Source: Berberis thunbergii (Eukaryota > Streptophyta > Magnoliopsida > Ranunculales > Berberidaceae). From it: a stretch of 64,000 nt of DNA. Both the position numbers and the translations under genes were made by a program. The notes beneath the pieces were generated by a model. That model ran no database searches. It was not told where the DNA came from and saw only the letters and a program-made list of their open reading frames with translations. The stretch spans positions 1 to 64,000 of the forward strand of contig QNQO01008303.1 of assembly GCA_003290165.1 (NCBI GenBank), written 5' to 3'. Of the stretch, positions 1 through 12,190 are shown one piece after another (position 1 is the stretch's first letter; every line of letters starts with the position of its first letter).

Positions 1-961
1 AAAAATAAACCGAGATTCACATTGTAAATTGCAATATTCAAATTGGGGTTCAAAATATAACATAATAGTATTGTAGACATGTTATTGTTGTCAATATTTG
101 GTTTGCCATAACCTAACCAGGCTTATTTCTGTTGGTTAACACTAGAATTACATGTATGCAGCCCATTTTGATGTTCCTTTTAAACTATATGTATTACTTT
201 TCAAATATATAAAACCTCGGCCAAGGCCTCATGAAGTCAGTCTAACTAACTTGACCAAATCTTGAAGGCTTCTGTTGAAGGTTTCAAAACTTGGGCAAGA
301 TTTTGAAAACCCCATAAACAGGCCAGAACCCATTTGGCTCTTGTTTGAATACGAAACCCTAAGAAGGTTGTAAGTGAAAATATCATAGACACTGCTCCTT
401 TCTTTTCATGGAGAAGCTGTGATGGAACCTGCGATGGAAGTATGAACATTCAGAACATGTGATGAAGAAGCTCTGATCATCACAGTGATTTCGATTTAGA
501 GTTTCTTCAGACATGAGATGGAGAGGGAATCTATTCTGTTCAGATCTAATAATATCTGTTCACATCTGATGAAATCTAAGTCCTTTCCTTTTCTCCCCTT
601 CTTTGGTTTATGTTCTTCTTCCTAACATGTTAAGATCAAATGGAAATACAGTCACACATTTTTGATCGAACAATTCACGATTTGTTGAGATATTACAAGT
701 CAATGAAATCTGAATCGTCTGATTTATGAAGCTACAATTTCTTGAAGCGATCTAGATTGCATGACTTCCGATCCAACTCAAATTGAGATTCAAATTGCAC
801 GACTTTAACAAAAACTAGCCCCCTATATATAATCCACCTGTCTATTATATACTCTGTGCCTTCACATGTCCACATTTCACGTCTCTTAACCACATATGTG
901 TGATTGTTTTTTAATGCTGGACCACCAGATTTTTATTCCAGCATCTAATCTTAGATTCCTA
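1..961. other. AT-rich intergenic DNA, no gene seen
   Basis: Short open frames here have no recognisable domain, and the composition is AT-rich with no long coding bias. I see no RNA gene or clear repeat boundary before the MITE that begins at 965. Confidence 0.5.
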
Positions 962-964
962 TTA

Positions 965-1287
965 GGGTGTGTTTGGTTGCATGAAATTCTATGTCATGGG
1001 AATTCATGAGAGGACCATTACATTTTAGACTAAATGATATATCACTCCACATCCACCGTTTGGTTTTGTGATCAATGGTGGGAATGAAAAGTTACATGAA
1101 CATGGGAATCACATGCCTTGGGGGGCCAAGGAGTGAGATTCTCATGTTTATGGGACTTCCCATTCCACCATTGATCACAAATCAAGTGGTGGTCAATGGT
1201 AAATGTTGAGTGATATATCAATTTAGCCTAAAATGTAGTGGTCCCTCAAGATCCATGAAATAGAATTCCATGCAACCAAACACACTC
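965..1287. mobile_element. PIF/Harbinger (Tourist-like) MITE, 323 bp
   Basis: The ends are inverted repeats: GGGTGTGTTTGGTTGCATG on the left and CATGCAACCAAACACACTC on the right, differing at one position. The inversion continues inward, including the ACATTTTAG/CTAAAATGT arms. The element is flanked by the trinucleotide TTA at 962-964 and 1288-1290, the target duplication typical of PIF/Harbinger elements. It has no coding capacity and must have been moved by a transposase encoded elsewhere. Confidence 0.85.
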
Positions 1288-1290
1288 TTA

Positions 1291-4200
1291 GATAAAAACC
1301 GCTTTGCTTATTAAGGAAAAACAATTAGTGCTTATTCATCAGTACCTCCGGCTCCAATAAAAGGAAGAAAAAAAATTATGAAGGAATATAAAATGCAATG
1401 ATAATAACCAGTAAAGTAATAGTAGTAATTATTGAATAGCATTGAACTACATGAAGGCAATTACTTATCAAACCTTTTAAGTTATGCCAAAACCAAAGAA
1501 ATACTCTTAGACTAGGCAATGATAATTAAAATAAAATCACTAATATCTAAGCAATCCCTAACTTTCCATTACACTCTTATCAATCAAAATTTTCTGTTTC
1601 TCTAACACTTCCTTAACTATCAGAAGAGCACAACAGACAACTGAATCACAATCACTGATGTACACCATCGTGAGCAATACAGTAAGATCCCCAAGAGAAA
1701 TGTTCATACGCTAAGGCAAGCGAATTATCAAGCACAACCTCATGATGAGCAAACACACAGGCTGATAAAACCATGGAATAAACAGATCATAACTAATGAG
1801 CTGAGCAGCAGGATGATAGACCAGGTGAGGGAAGGCAGACATCAACACCATAAATATTACAAAACTATCTGGAAGGCTGAAGAAAAAGTAACATGATCGA
1901 AACCCAGCAAGCATGATCAGTCTCTCTTTCAAGACAATCCATCTGCAGAATTACAAGCACAGCTAGCCGAAGAAACGAACATAAATATGAGTGCAATTGG
2001 CCTATTTAAAATGAGCTCACAATGATCGTCACGCCAATCTCTTACATTCTCTCATGACCACCAATCTAAATTAAACTAACATGTTTTGTAGAATTTTCTT
2101 AAGGAGGCGAGTCATTAGAATGTAAGACCTCATAAATGTCCTCAAGGAAACCAGGAGGAACAATCTAATACACCGGACACCGAAGAACATTGAGCTCTGT
2201 ACGACCTCTTTTAAAAAATACATACTTCATCTCTTCAAAATATCAATTTTAACTCATACCCGAAGTGAACGAGATCTTGTCAACCATCTGTTTTACCAGA
2301 ACTTGATTTTGTTTCCCTTACCCGCATTGAACGAGATTTTACAATACACACTGTGTTACTGTGTAGACTCACTCACTATTCTCTCTGTTCACTGATTGAT
2401 GAATGATGCCGATTATGATGATGACTCACAGTAAACATATGTATATGGATTTGGAATGTTATGTAGAGTGTACACCATCCAATAGCTGGCTGGGTTTGTC
2501 CATGTGTGTAGTTTATTCACTCCAGATCACATACAGTCACATGGAATTTTCTATTGGGGTTGGGGATTTGACTCACCAATTGTTAAGTGAAAATCCAGTC
2601 ATTTCACATTTGGATGTTGGCAACAAATAGCTGACTTCCACATGTGCATTGTTCTTTTCCCTTGTTGTTTGTTTTGAGTTTTTGTAGGGAACCATGTTGA
2701 ATCAAGATCGTAACCAATCCAAATTTGGATTATATAATGCGAGTTCCCCTCAAATGAACAGTGATGGAACGGTAAAAGAGTGTCTTCGACCTGATTTTTC
2801 ATTTTCTTTTTGCCTTCGCTCATATTGCAGATTTACTATCTTATCCACGTCCTCTCCCTCCTATAATTTATCAATCTTCTTTGTCTCTTGGTTCTCCTCC
2901 TTCCTCTCTCTCATTTGCGACCACTATCGTCCCCACTGTTGAGCCACTATCATTGCTTCAAACCACTACCAACAATTCCCCTATCAAATGTCTCCGCATT
3001 TCAAATCTCTCAAAATGCAAAAGATATTTCTTCTTCAATTCCTCACCCAAATTCATCAAAAACCTTCAAGAACAAAAATTATCGGTGGTGCAGAGAGAAT
3101 CAGAGAAGGTGGGAATGAGAAAATGTGGATGGTGACTTATGCAAGACTCAGATCGGCTGAGTCACAACTCGTCGGGTTTTCTGGTATAACACACTATGTT
3201 TCTCCTCCTCCACCGACTCCATAGTTGTTGCTTTATCTTCAATAGTTGAAACCACCACTGGAGGGAACACTTGCAATCTGGGTCATCTCCATTGTTGATC
3301 TGGTTTTCTGATTCCTTATTCTTTTCTTGCATTTATTCCACCTCTTCAACGAGTTTTGTCTTGAATATTTATTCTTTTCTTTATTCTCTCGTCTAACAAA
3401 ATTACAAATCTTCACACAAAGCAGGGAATCAAATGGTGTGTTATGGTCTCTCTTTGGTCTCGTGTGGTTCTCACCATGGTGATTATATAATCTGGGTTAG
3501 CTGCCATGATGGGCTAGTTATCTTAATTGGGCTTTGGTTGAGATCCAGTCAAAAGTTGCGTCTGGCTAACTTAGTAGCCAATTGAATTTTTGGCTAAACA
3601 TATTAATGGGGTTGTTTGAGATGACCAGCAAATTTAATGACAATCAATTTTACTTTTACTTTTATGTTTTATTATGCTTTGATGAAAATAACAACATCGG
3701 GTTTGTTTGCAATAGCTAATTTATTGTTGTTTTTGATACAACCCACAAATATATATGCCATTACAATAATGAGAGTGTTAATCTTAGATTACAATATTTT
3801 ACTTCCTAAAATTTTAATTTTTACTATAAATTTAGAATTAAATTTTTTTTTGAATATACACGCACATAGTGGGCGTCCCTAGTTTGTATTTAACAGATAT
3901 GGATCTCAAAGGATAAAATATGTGTTGGATATATATTACCCAACTCACATTCCTTGACAACGAATAAAATCAAAAGCAACACAAAATAAGCCCACAAACA
4001 AGGCTCCCTAGACTTACTCTAATAATAATCAGCAAATTTTGTCATTTTTCTAGATAAGATGGTAAATTGCAGAATTTGGTACAGGCATGATTGGAATAAA
4101 AAAGCAGGTCGAAGACACGGGCACTGTTCATCGGGTAGAAAGGAGCAAAAGTATTATGTATTCATTCGAGACCCTCGAGTTATTGAATTTTCCAAATCTT

Positions 4201-4950
4201 CACTATTTTGTTGTTGTGAGAAGACTTGTTTGTGAGCACAATCCATCCAATTGTCCAACATAGAGTTTATGTATCCAAGATGATTCGAAGTCTAAGCTAT
4301 TTGAAATAGTAAACTTATATCTCCTAACAAAATAGTTAATGTTCAAGAAAATTAAAACAAATGAGAACAAATAATTTCTACCTAAGATTGCTAACAAAGG
4401 TAAGATAGATACAGATATGTAAAACAGAGATGCAGAAATCAAAACAGAAATGAATTACAAAACATAAAGTACAATACTAGAATTTCTCTAAACTATCTTA
4501 GAGATTGATACAGCTATTCAAGCCAATTTCTTGGTTTACACTTGGGGATTAACTGTAAGATCTACACAAATAGTTTATTGAAAGATTAGAAAATTTATAA
4601 AAGATATAATTTATTGAAATGTTACAAAGAAAGATAGAAGCTGAAAACTCGCTTACCCTAAACTTAGAAAACTACCTCCTTAAATAGAGGGGATCCAAAT
4701 GAAGATAAGCCTCGTTGGAAAGATAAGGTAGGTGGACAACTTGTCCTTTGTGATAATGCAAAATTATTTGTTTTTAACTGTCGACAGGTACTGTGGAAGA
4801 TGCTTCGACTGTAGCTGCTTTTGTAGTGGGCAAACACTGGCTTCACGTGGATGCCTTTGTAAAAGGAAAGATGTTGTCGGGACCGAAAATATCTTGTTTT
4901 GTAGTGTCTGCTGGCAGATGCTGCCTCTGATAGTGTGCGGATGGTGGGTC
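1291..4950. other. Intergenic, no supported gene
   Basis: Several 60-110 codon open frames occur on both strands (for example around 2400-2940 and 4200-4990), but none shows a known motif, a plausible splice structure or a neighbour that would support it. The stretch is AT-rich and probably old intergenic or repeat DNA. Confidence 0.4.
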
Positions 4951-4952
4951 CA

Positions 4953-6086
4953 TCAATCAAGTGGGGAGAAGACGTCATAGCAATCGTCTTCATTGAGTGG
5001 AACTATAGGTTCATCGTCATCATCTGAATCTTCTGAACAGATCTTTGACAACGTTTCTAGAAGTTGAGCTCTTGTAGGTTTCCCTCGAAGCTGTTTCCTG
5101 ATGTATTGGCGAAGAAGCTTAGCGTCTGAAAGGGATTCAACTGGATTCACCTGAGGAGCAGGAGAATGATTTTTGCCAGAGAAGAAGCAGAAAACTCCTT
5201 CTTTTGTAACTCTAGAGTAGTCAAATTGTGCCCACCACTTGACTTTAAAACGGCGGCAGAACCACATGAGAGCATTCTTGGATTGATAAGGTTTACACAA
5301 TGCTGAGCAGGTGTAGTCCCAACATAAAATCCAGGACAAACCAAATCTGATGAAGAACCAGAGTGAAAAAACCTGTTCTGTAACAGGGATTGGAGGCTGG
5401 TACTTTTCTTGAAAAATCTTTCATCCTTCCTGAACAGCAGGGGGAAGAATTAATGTCTTGAATTGGACCAAAATGGCTCCACCAAATGTGTTGGAACCAA
5501 AGAGGAACAAATTTCTGATTGAATTTTTTGCAAAATAAAAAGAACCATGAATGGCCACAATTTTGCGATTGTAAATAGAAGGCTCTTGACCACGCGAGCT
5601 TTTAGTCAAGATAACTGTAGGTCTGGGGAACATAGTTCACTGAGAACTTCTTGTGGCAGTGAGGGAGCTGATGCCAATCAACTTCAAGAGAACTTTGAGG
5701 ATCTGACACTTGGAATGTGTGATCATTTCTTGGTGATCTTTGTCATGATGATGGGTGATAATCACAGAATCAAAATCTACGAGAATGAACTCATAGAACT
5801 CCTGTGATTTTGTACTGTCTGCTTCTTCAAACTGTTGTTGTTGAGGAAACAGATTTTTGGCGATGAGTTGGGGCTCCTTGACTAAAGCATACATGGAGGC
5901 TTCGATCATAGTGATATAATCAAGGCATGCTTTAGGAATGTATGGATTTGGTGTCGAAGTTTGCGGCTTTGTAAAACTGGTCATGATGGAACCAGTTGCT
6001 TCTTTTTGGTTCAACACAGTGAACTTCTGTGAAAGGGAAAGAGCGTAAGAAAGATGGGCTTGATGCTGTGAGGTAGAAGACGCCAT
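4953..6086 (-). pseudogene. Florendovirus-type second ORF, unknown function, broken
   Basis: Two open pieces, 6086-5637 (149 codons) and 5339-4953 (128 codons), lie directly downstream of the viral RNase H on the same strand. The first has an FYEFILVDFDSV block and ends in KCQILKVL; the second has FKVKWWAQFDYSR and ends in a Glu/Asp-rich tail. From memory, blocks like these occur in the additional protein found after the polymerase in florendovirus-type endogenous pararetroviruses; its role is not established. The two pieces are separated by about 300 bp containing stops and at least one frameshift. This assignment is less sure than the polymerase. Confidence 0.5.
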
Positions 6087-6179
6087 AGCATATTGGGATT
6101 TTGATTTGGATTTGGAAAAAGGAGGAGGGCGAAAGGAAATGAGTTAGAAGAACTCATATTTGAAGGAATTCTCTTGTTA

Positions 6180-7450
6180 GGAATCTGCAAGAGAATTGTC
6201 AGCTCCTTTTATAAACTTAATTTCAAAATCAAAGGCTGAAAGAAGACCTTGCCACCTGGCAAAAATCTGTTTGGAAACGAGATTTAAAACATCTTTAGTT
6301 AAAATCTCTTTGGCAGATTGGCAATCAACTTGTAATAAAAAATTTTGGTTAATTAAATCATCTTGAAATTTCATGATGCACAAAACAATTGATAAAACCT
6401 ATTTCTTTACTTTGGAGTAATTTAATTGGACAGAGTTTCAAATACTAGAATGGTATCGGACAATTGGATAGAAGTAGAATCAGAAAGACGTTGTTTGAGA
6501 ATACCACCGTATCCTAAATTGGATGCATTTGTTTCTACAATCTTGAAGGCTTCTGGATTGAAAATCCCTAAACAATGAAGATGCTTGACTCTGGACTTGA
6601 GTTGGCGGACAACCTGAGAATGGGCTTCAGTCCATGGGATGGGTTTTTTCTAAGTCTGGCAAACTGGAGTTTTAATAAAAATTCGAAGGCCTTTGTAAAA
6701 TCTGCAACATAGTTAAGAGATCCTAAAAACCGTTGTAATTTGGGTTTTATCCTTTAACTCATCAAGAAATTTGTTTGCAAAATCAATTGCTCTAGATATG
6801 GGTGTGAGAGTCCCATGAAAAATCTTATGTCCAAGAAATCGAATATTGGTTTGAAAAAGATTGATTTTTGTTGGAGAAAGAACTAAACCATTTTCTTTGA
6901 TAATTCTTTCAAATTGATACAAATGTTTCCAGTGAGCTGAAATTGATTCTGAGAAACAAGTATATCATCGATATACACAATTGTAAAAGCTGAAAATGGG
7001 GAGAGAATATCATTCATGATATTTTGAAACTCACTATGAGCGTTTTTTAGACCAAAGGGCATAACATTCCATTCAAAATGACCAAATGGAACATTAAACG
7101 TTGTTTTGTAACGATCAAAGGGATGGATCTGAATTTGCCAGAATTCAGATTTGAGGTCAAACTTTGAGAACACACATGCTGAGTGTAAACGTTTAAGAAA
7201 ATTTCTCTTGTTGGGAATATGATACCTAATCCATTGTAAAGCCTGATTTAAGAGCTTATAATTGATGACAAGGCAACTTATAGTTGATGACAAGGCGAAG
7301 ACTTCCTCTTTCTAATTTAGCTGCTTTGTTAGCATAAAAGGCTGCACAACTCCAGGGAGATTTGGAATGCCTAATAAGTTTTTTTGAAAGCAAGGTTGTG
7401 ATTTCTTTTTGCAATGTTCCATGAGCTCTTAATTCATTTGAATTGGGCAA
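6180..7450 (-). pseudogene. Caulimovirid reverse transcriptase-RNase H relic
   Basis: Recognisable reverse transcriptase blocks appear in order: LVINYKLLNQ, FSKFDLKSEFWQI, a WNVMPFGLK block, FTIVYIDDILV with the YIDD catalytic pair, then an RFLGH block. RNase H follows, with ETNASNLGYGGIL, where the usual catalytic Asp is Asn, and a SKQIFARWQ block that is characteristic of caulimovirids. Damage includes a 22-bp local duplication at 7255-7296 that shifts the frame just where the reverse transcriptase begins, and stops between the polymerase and RNase H blocks. The segment could be mistaken for Ty3, but no integrase follows and the block sequences are pararetroviral. Confidence 0.75.
7255..7296. 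repeat. 22-bp tandem duplication inside the viral RT
   Basis: CTTATAATTGATGACAAGGC is repeated with one change (A to G) 22 bp on. Since 22 is not a multiple of three, the event shifts the reverse transcriptase reading frame. Confidence 0.8.
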
Positions 7451-7613
7451 GCTTTAGTTGGAATCATTGAGTCTTTAAAAGTGGGTTCATAAGGAAGACG
7501 AACAACATGACGATGGTGGTGCCAAAAAGCATTTGAAAGTTCAAAACATAATTTCTTTGTCAAATGTTCTTGGTATTGAACAATTTGAGTATGGAGTTTA
7601 GGTCTTGAATTTG

Positions 7614-8094
7614 CTAATCAATGCGTCTAAATGCAATGTCTGCTTTGAGGGATTGCAAATGTTGTTGTTTCTGAGAGATGAAATTAAGAAAACAAGTATC
7701 ATTTTTGATATTGTTGATTTCTATAATTTCAGGTTTGTAAAGAAAAGGGAATTCAACATTTGTTCCAAGAATTTGGGTTTTGATGCCCGATGCTGTAACA
7801 CAAAACAAATAAATTGCAGCAAAAAATGGTGTTCAAATAATCATCTTTTGGAGTAAAAAATTTTGTTTGAGACAAACTTTATCTTGGCAGATATGAGCAT
7901 TGGTTAATTTATATTGTATAGCCAACTTGAAATTGGTGGTTGTATACAACTTTTGCTTGGTAAGTTCAAAATATTTTGTAGGTATTAATCCTTCCGCAAA
8001 GCAGTTAAGATCAGCACCAGAATCAATAAGAGCTTTACATGGGATAGTAATCTCTTTATTGATAACGAGGTTTACTTTACAAAACCATCGCTGA
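7614..8094 (-). pseudogene. Caulimovirid aspartic protease relic
   Basis: On the minus strand, positions 8039 to about 7983 read CKALIDSGADLNCF and run on through an EGLIP segment, which includes the retropepsin active-site DSG and the residues that usually follow it in plant pararetroviruses. The domain lies between the zinc knuckle and the reverse transcriptase, where the polyprotein protease belongs. The frame is interrupted on both sides, so only the motif and its immediate surroundings can be trusted. In the family this enzyme cuts the polyprotein; here it is part of a dead copy. Confidence 0.65.
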
Positions 8095-8430
8095 TGAGTA
8101 ACTTTGTTGATTTCATTAAGAAATATAGGAGGGCAATCTTTACAGGGGTTTCAGAAGAAGAGGGCATATCAGGATCAAGGAGAGAATGATTTTGTTTTAA
8201 AATCATAATATCTTTTTTTATATGATTAACTTCTTGCTGAAGATCGGATAAATTGACAGAGATAGAAAAGGTGGATTTTCTAAATTTGTCAATAATTTGT
8301 TTGTGATCATAAAATGGATTTATGACCTCTGGGGTTGGTTTGTGGTTAAATTTGTTTTGATGTGTTGAAGATATTCTGTTTTAAGGTTAGGATCTTCAAT
8401 ACGATCAACAAAATCTAAAAGAATGCTAGA

Positions 8431-8961
8431 TTATTTTGTTTTTGAAAGCATATTGATGTTTTGAAGGTTATGACAATGACATGCCTCTGCGCATTCACCA
8501 TCACTGAATTTTTCTGAATGATCAGAGTCAGAAGAATAATTCAAATTGAACATTTGAAAATCTTCGTCTGAATTATCTGATTCAGAATTCATTAAGACTT
8601 GTAAAAACATGTTCTTGATATCTTCAGGAGCTTGGAGCTCTTGAATCTTTTGGGTTGTTCTGCAATTTTTTGCATAGTGATCAGGACGTCCACATTTAAA
8701 GCAAACGGACTTTGAATGGGTATGGGCTGGATTCTTCTTAAATGGTTTGGTAGTTTTGGGTTTATGCATACCATGTTTTTTGAGCTGACTATAATATTGA
8801 TTATAGTATCTGGTTTGAAGTTGTTTAGGTCTGTAGAGTTTTTTAGACTTAAATTGTCGAGCAGAATGGGACCTATACTTGAGTTTTGATTGAGAAGGCT
8901 TTTGATGAGGGAGCTTAAAATTCAGGTGTGGCGGAGACGACTGCCCATCGTGATGTCCCAA
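8431..8961 (-). pseudogene. Caulimovirid capsid C-terminal part with zinc knuckle
   Basis: This 176-codon frame holds a lysine- and arginine-rich segment (about residues 20-80). A CX2CX4HX4C zinc knuckle starting CFKCGRPDH follows at about residues 87-100, then an acidic Asp/Glu/Ser tail. Basic stretch, knuckle and acidic tail in this order are usual for the C-terminal part of pararetroviral capsid proteins, which bind the packaged nucleic acid. The start shown is only the first methionine of an open stretch, because the frame upstream is broken. The next domain on this strand is the protease near 8030, which fits a polyprotein order. It is a fragment, not a working gene. Confidence 0.7.
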
Positions 8962-9640
8962 AGCCTACTTCAGATTGTGTTACCGTGAAGCTGCTTCTGA
9001 CTTTGTTCCCACCGAATGAGCGGATTTTGTATTGAAATGAAAAATATACAAATGAATAAATTCCCCCTTTATTTTTTTTTCTGTAGCTATCGTACTTTCC
9101 GATTCCAATTCTTGCTTAGATTAGGCTGAGTAAGTGCTGAGTAGGCGGGGTATATCCACCCTTACCTGAAGTAGGGTATCAATATGGACTAAAACCTTTT
9201 TTGCTTTTCTGAGCATATTTTGTCAACAGTAATAACTTAATCTATAGTGAGTTAAGTTGTAGGATAGTCACCTTTGTTTGTGGGGTCGTTTTCCTTTGGT
9301 GACGTAATATTGTATCCCTTAGTAGTTGATTCTGCATAGGAGTTATCCTCGTATGAAGTGTACTTCTTTGTTGGTCTCTGGCCTCTGTAGAGATTAGTTT
9401 GCATGGTAAACCATCTCTTGTTAAACTAAAGAATGATACCATATACCCGCAGCCTTGTCTATCCGGAGGACGACTATGAATTGAAGTGGGATCACTTTTG
9501 CTTTGACCCTAATCTTGAACATGAGTTGGGTTGCGAAGGGACCTTCTTTTCCTGAACATGCTCGGTTCATGTGCTTATCTTGTTCATTCCTTAATATGGT
9601 TTCAACTGAGGGGAAATCTTTTTTCATTCCCAAATAGGAG
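8962..9640. other. Unassigned repeat-like DNA between virus and tandem array
   Basis: No domain is recognised on either strand. The sequence moves from the decayed viral end into the repeat-rich zone; the exact edge of the viral insert cannot be placed. Confidence 0.35.
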
Positions 9641-10615
9641 TTGAGTTGTTGAAGAACCGTATTTGCTCGAACGGGCTAGGCTACTGTACTCCTCAGGTTC
9701 AATATCTGAGAGGAACTGGGTCGATGAGTCTTTAGGCCTGTCTAGCCTTATATCTCAGTCCTGAACAGAAGTTGAGTTGTCGTTGAACCATTTTTGCCCG
9801 AACGGGCTAGGCTCTTGTGATCCTCTGGCTCAATCCTTGAAAAGACCCCCATTGGAAAAGAGTCTGTTACACCTGTCTAGGCGAGACTTCATAATATACC
9901 TCAATCCTGAATAGGAGTTGAGTTGTTGAGGAACCATCTTTGCACAAATGGGCATGGATTCTGTAGTCCTCTGGCTCAGTGCTTGAGAGGGCCTGCACTG
10001 GGAAGGTGTCTGTTACACCTGTCTAGGCTAGACTTCATAATACACCTCAATCCTTAATAGAAGTTGAGTTGTTGAGGAACCGTCTTTGCCTGAACGGACT
10101 AGGCTCATGTATTCCTCTGGCTCAGTCCTTGAGATGACTTGTACTTGGAAAAATTCTATTACGCCTATCTAGGCTAGACTTCATAATATACCTCAATCCT
10201 GAACAGGAGTTGAGTTGCTAAGGAACCATCTTTGCCCGAACGGGCTAGGCTCTTGTAATCCTCTAGCTTAGTCCTTGAGAGGACATGCACTGAGAAGAAG
10301 TTTGTTATATCTTTCTAGGCTCTTCATAATATACCTCAATCCTAAATAGGAGTTGAGTTGCTGATGAACCATCTTTTCCTGAACGAGCGAAGCTCCTATA
10401 TTCATTTGGCTTATTCCTTGAAATGACCTACACTAGGAAAGAGGATGTTACACCTATCTAGGATAGACTTCATAATATACCTCAATCATTAATAGGACTT
10501 GAGTTGTTGTGGAATCATCTTTGCGCGAATAGGCTAGGCTCATGTATTCCTCTAGCTCAGTTCTTGAGATAACCTGCGTTGGGAAGAGTATGTTATGCGT
10601 GTCTAGGCTAGACTC
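9641..10615. repeat. Tandem array, about seven units of ~145 bp
   Basis: The phrase TTGAGTTG followed by GAACCATCTTTGCCCGAACG and TAGGCT recurs at about 9641, 9772, 9918, 10063, 10210, 10353 and 10499, giving spacings of 131, 146, 145, 147, 143 and 146 bp. Units also share CTTCATAATATACCTCAATC and GTTACACCTGTCTAGGC. Copies differ at many positions, so the array is old. On the minus strand it lies downstream of the Tat-like gag-protease, where such elements often carry tandem repeats. Confidence 0.85.
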
Positions 10616-11340
10616 TATTTGAGTGGTGCGTTGTCTATGGACTAAGCTCGATCCGATGTGTTGTACCTTGGCTCCTTAGTGCATTGGATCACTTGTACGG
10701 TGAGTTGTCGTTGCCCTCAAAGGGCTAAGCTTGGCCATTTTTGCCCCCATTTTGATCTCCATAGTCAGACTGGGTTATCTTAGGAGTGGTGAGTCGTCCG
10801 GGGATTAGATTCGCCTTCTTGTGGAGAACTATCCTGGGACTGGGTTCGCCCGCCTGTAGTGAATTGTTTGTGGACTGGGTCCAACCTGCATTTGTCTTGT
10901 GGTTTGACTAGGATATCTTAAAAGTGGTGAGTTGTTAGTGGATTAGACTCGTCTGCTTGAGGTGAATTGTTCGTGGACTGGATTTTCCTACTTGCAGTGG
11001 ACTCTTCGTGGATTGGGTCCTAGCTGCATTTCCACCACCTTGGCTCCTAAAGTAGACTAGGCCACTTATGCGACAAGTTGTTGTCATCCTGAATAGGACT
11101 AGGCTTGGCCGTTTTTGAGCCATTTTGGTCCCCATGTTAGGATCGGGCTTCGTTGGGCAGTGAGTTGTCCTGTCGTATCTTACCTCGAATCCTTAGGCAG
11201 ACTAGGTTATGTGGAGAGTCATCATTGCCGTCATTGGGGCTAGGCTCGGTCGCTTGTGTGCCATTTTGGCCCTCGTATAAGGATCGAGTCTTTCGCTGTA
11301 GAAGGAGTTGAACGTGGACTAGAGTCATTTTTTAAGAGAT
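10616..11340. repeat. Complex degenerate repeats
   Basis: A GTGAGTTGTC...GTGGACTGGGT phrase recurs many times, and a longer block containing CTTGGCC, TTTTTG and CCATTTTGG recurs near 10730, 11105 and 11245. No coding domain is seen. It joins the 145-bp array to the protease relic and is probably part of the same element's noncoding region. Confidence 0.55.
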
Positions 11341-11559
11341 TACCATTATTGACATGTTTCAAAAGTGTTACACGTTATCCTGCTGCTCCTTATCAGTAAG
11401 CCCTGTACTTGTTGGTCCATATTTCTTTGGGGGGACCTAAGCCGATCGCGGTTACTTACCCAATAGTTTCATTGCCACATATTGGCATTCTTTGGTGGAA
11501 AACTAACTCCCTTGATAGTTATTGTCTCTTCGCTGATAGGGTATTTGAGGCACTGGTAT

Positions 11560-11890
11560 CATGTGGAGACCATTGCCCCCATTTGATGGAGTCAAGGTCT
11601 ACCCAGGATTATATTATATGCGGATGGGGCATCCACTACGATGAACTCTGTCGTGAGGAGTTTCACTGGTTGTACTGCTCCTATGGGTGCGCCGATGCTT
11701 CTGACTGAGTCACTTTAGGCGCCGCTGAAACCAACAATCACATGGTTGCCCGACTTCATTTCCTCTTCTCTTAGTCACATGCTTCCATGAACGGGATATT
11801 GGTTGAGCTCCCTTGTCTCCACCAACGACCTTTTGATGCCCTATTTGACATGGCAATCGTGATAACCAAGGTGTTGTGTGGGGAGCAGAC
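11560..11890 (-). pseudogene. Tat-like Ty3 protease relic
   Basis: Reading minus from about 11710, the frame gives TTEFIVVDAPSAYNIILGRP followed by a stop where the family normally has Trp, then LHQMGAMVST. The DAPSAYNIILGRP phrase is a strong signature of the protease C-terminal half in Tat-type elements. Upstream, where the catalytic DTG/DSG should lie (about 11830), the sequence is too altered to show it. This is an inactive remnant of the enzyme that would cleave the Gag-Pol polyprotein. Confidence 0.65.
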
Positions 11891-12190
11891 CTCTACATGT
11901 CATGCTCGGTGAATGTCAGGTCCGTGGTTGGGTGTTCCACCCGAGCATGTAGGATTAGGCGGTCCCCGCTGTGGGCACCTGTTTGCAGCTTTCGGATGGT
12001 CGTTTCCTCGATCGGTTCAATTTTTCTGGTCCGCTGTGTGCATTGTGTAGGACGCAGATGACGTCGACAACCTTTTCTTCGGCATCTAAGGCCACTTCTT
12101 TTATTTTCTTGGGGTCGTTTCTCGTCATAATTTATGAATTCTCTGAGTCCTCGTGATGTCCTCCCATTTTTTATGACCTTTGATCTAATC

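Larger units (their letters stand above)
4953..8961 (-). mobile_element. Endogenous pararetrovirus relic (Caulimoviridae, florendovirus-like)
   Basis: Read on the minus strand, the order is a capsid-type zinc knuckle (8703-8662), retropepsin DSGAD motif (about 8029-8015), reverse transcriptase with YIDD (about 6975-6955), RNase H (about 6540-6180), then a second open frame downstream (6086-4953). This order, with no integrase and no LTRs seen, is that of an integrated plant pararetrovirus rather than a Ty3 element. A separate protein after RNase H resembles the florendovirus arrangement. The copy is broken by stops and frameshifts throughout and cannot make a virus. The upstream movement-protein region is missing or unrecognisable beyond about 9000. 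Confidence 0.75.

Noticed and set aside
11409..11708. Plus-strand 99-codon open frame
   Set aside because: The minus strand over the same bases encodes the Tat-like protease block, which is far better supported.
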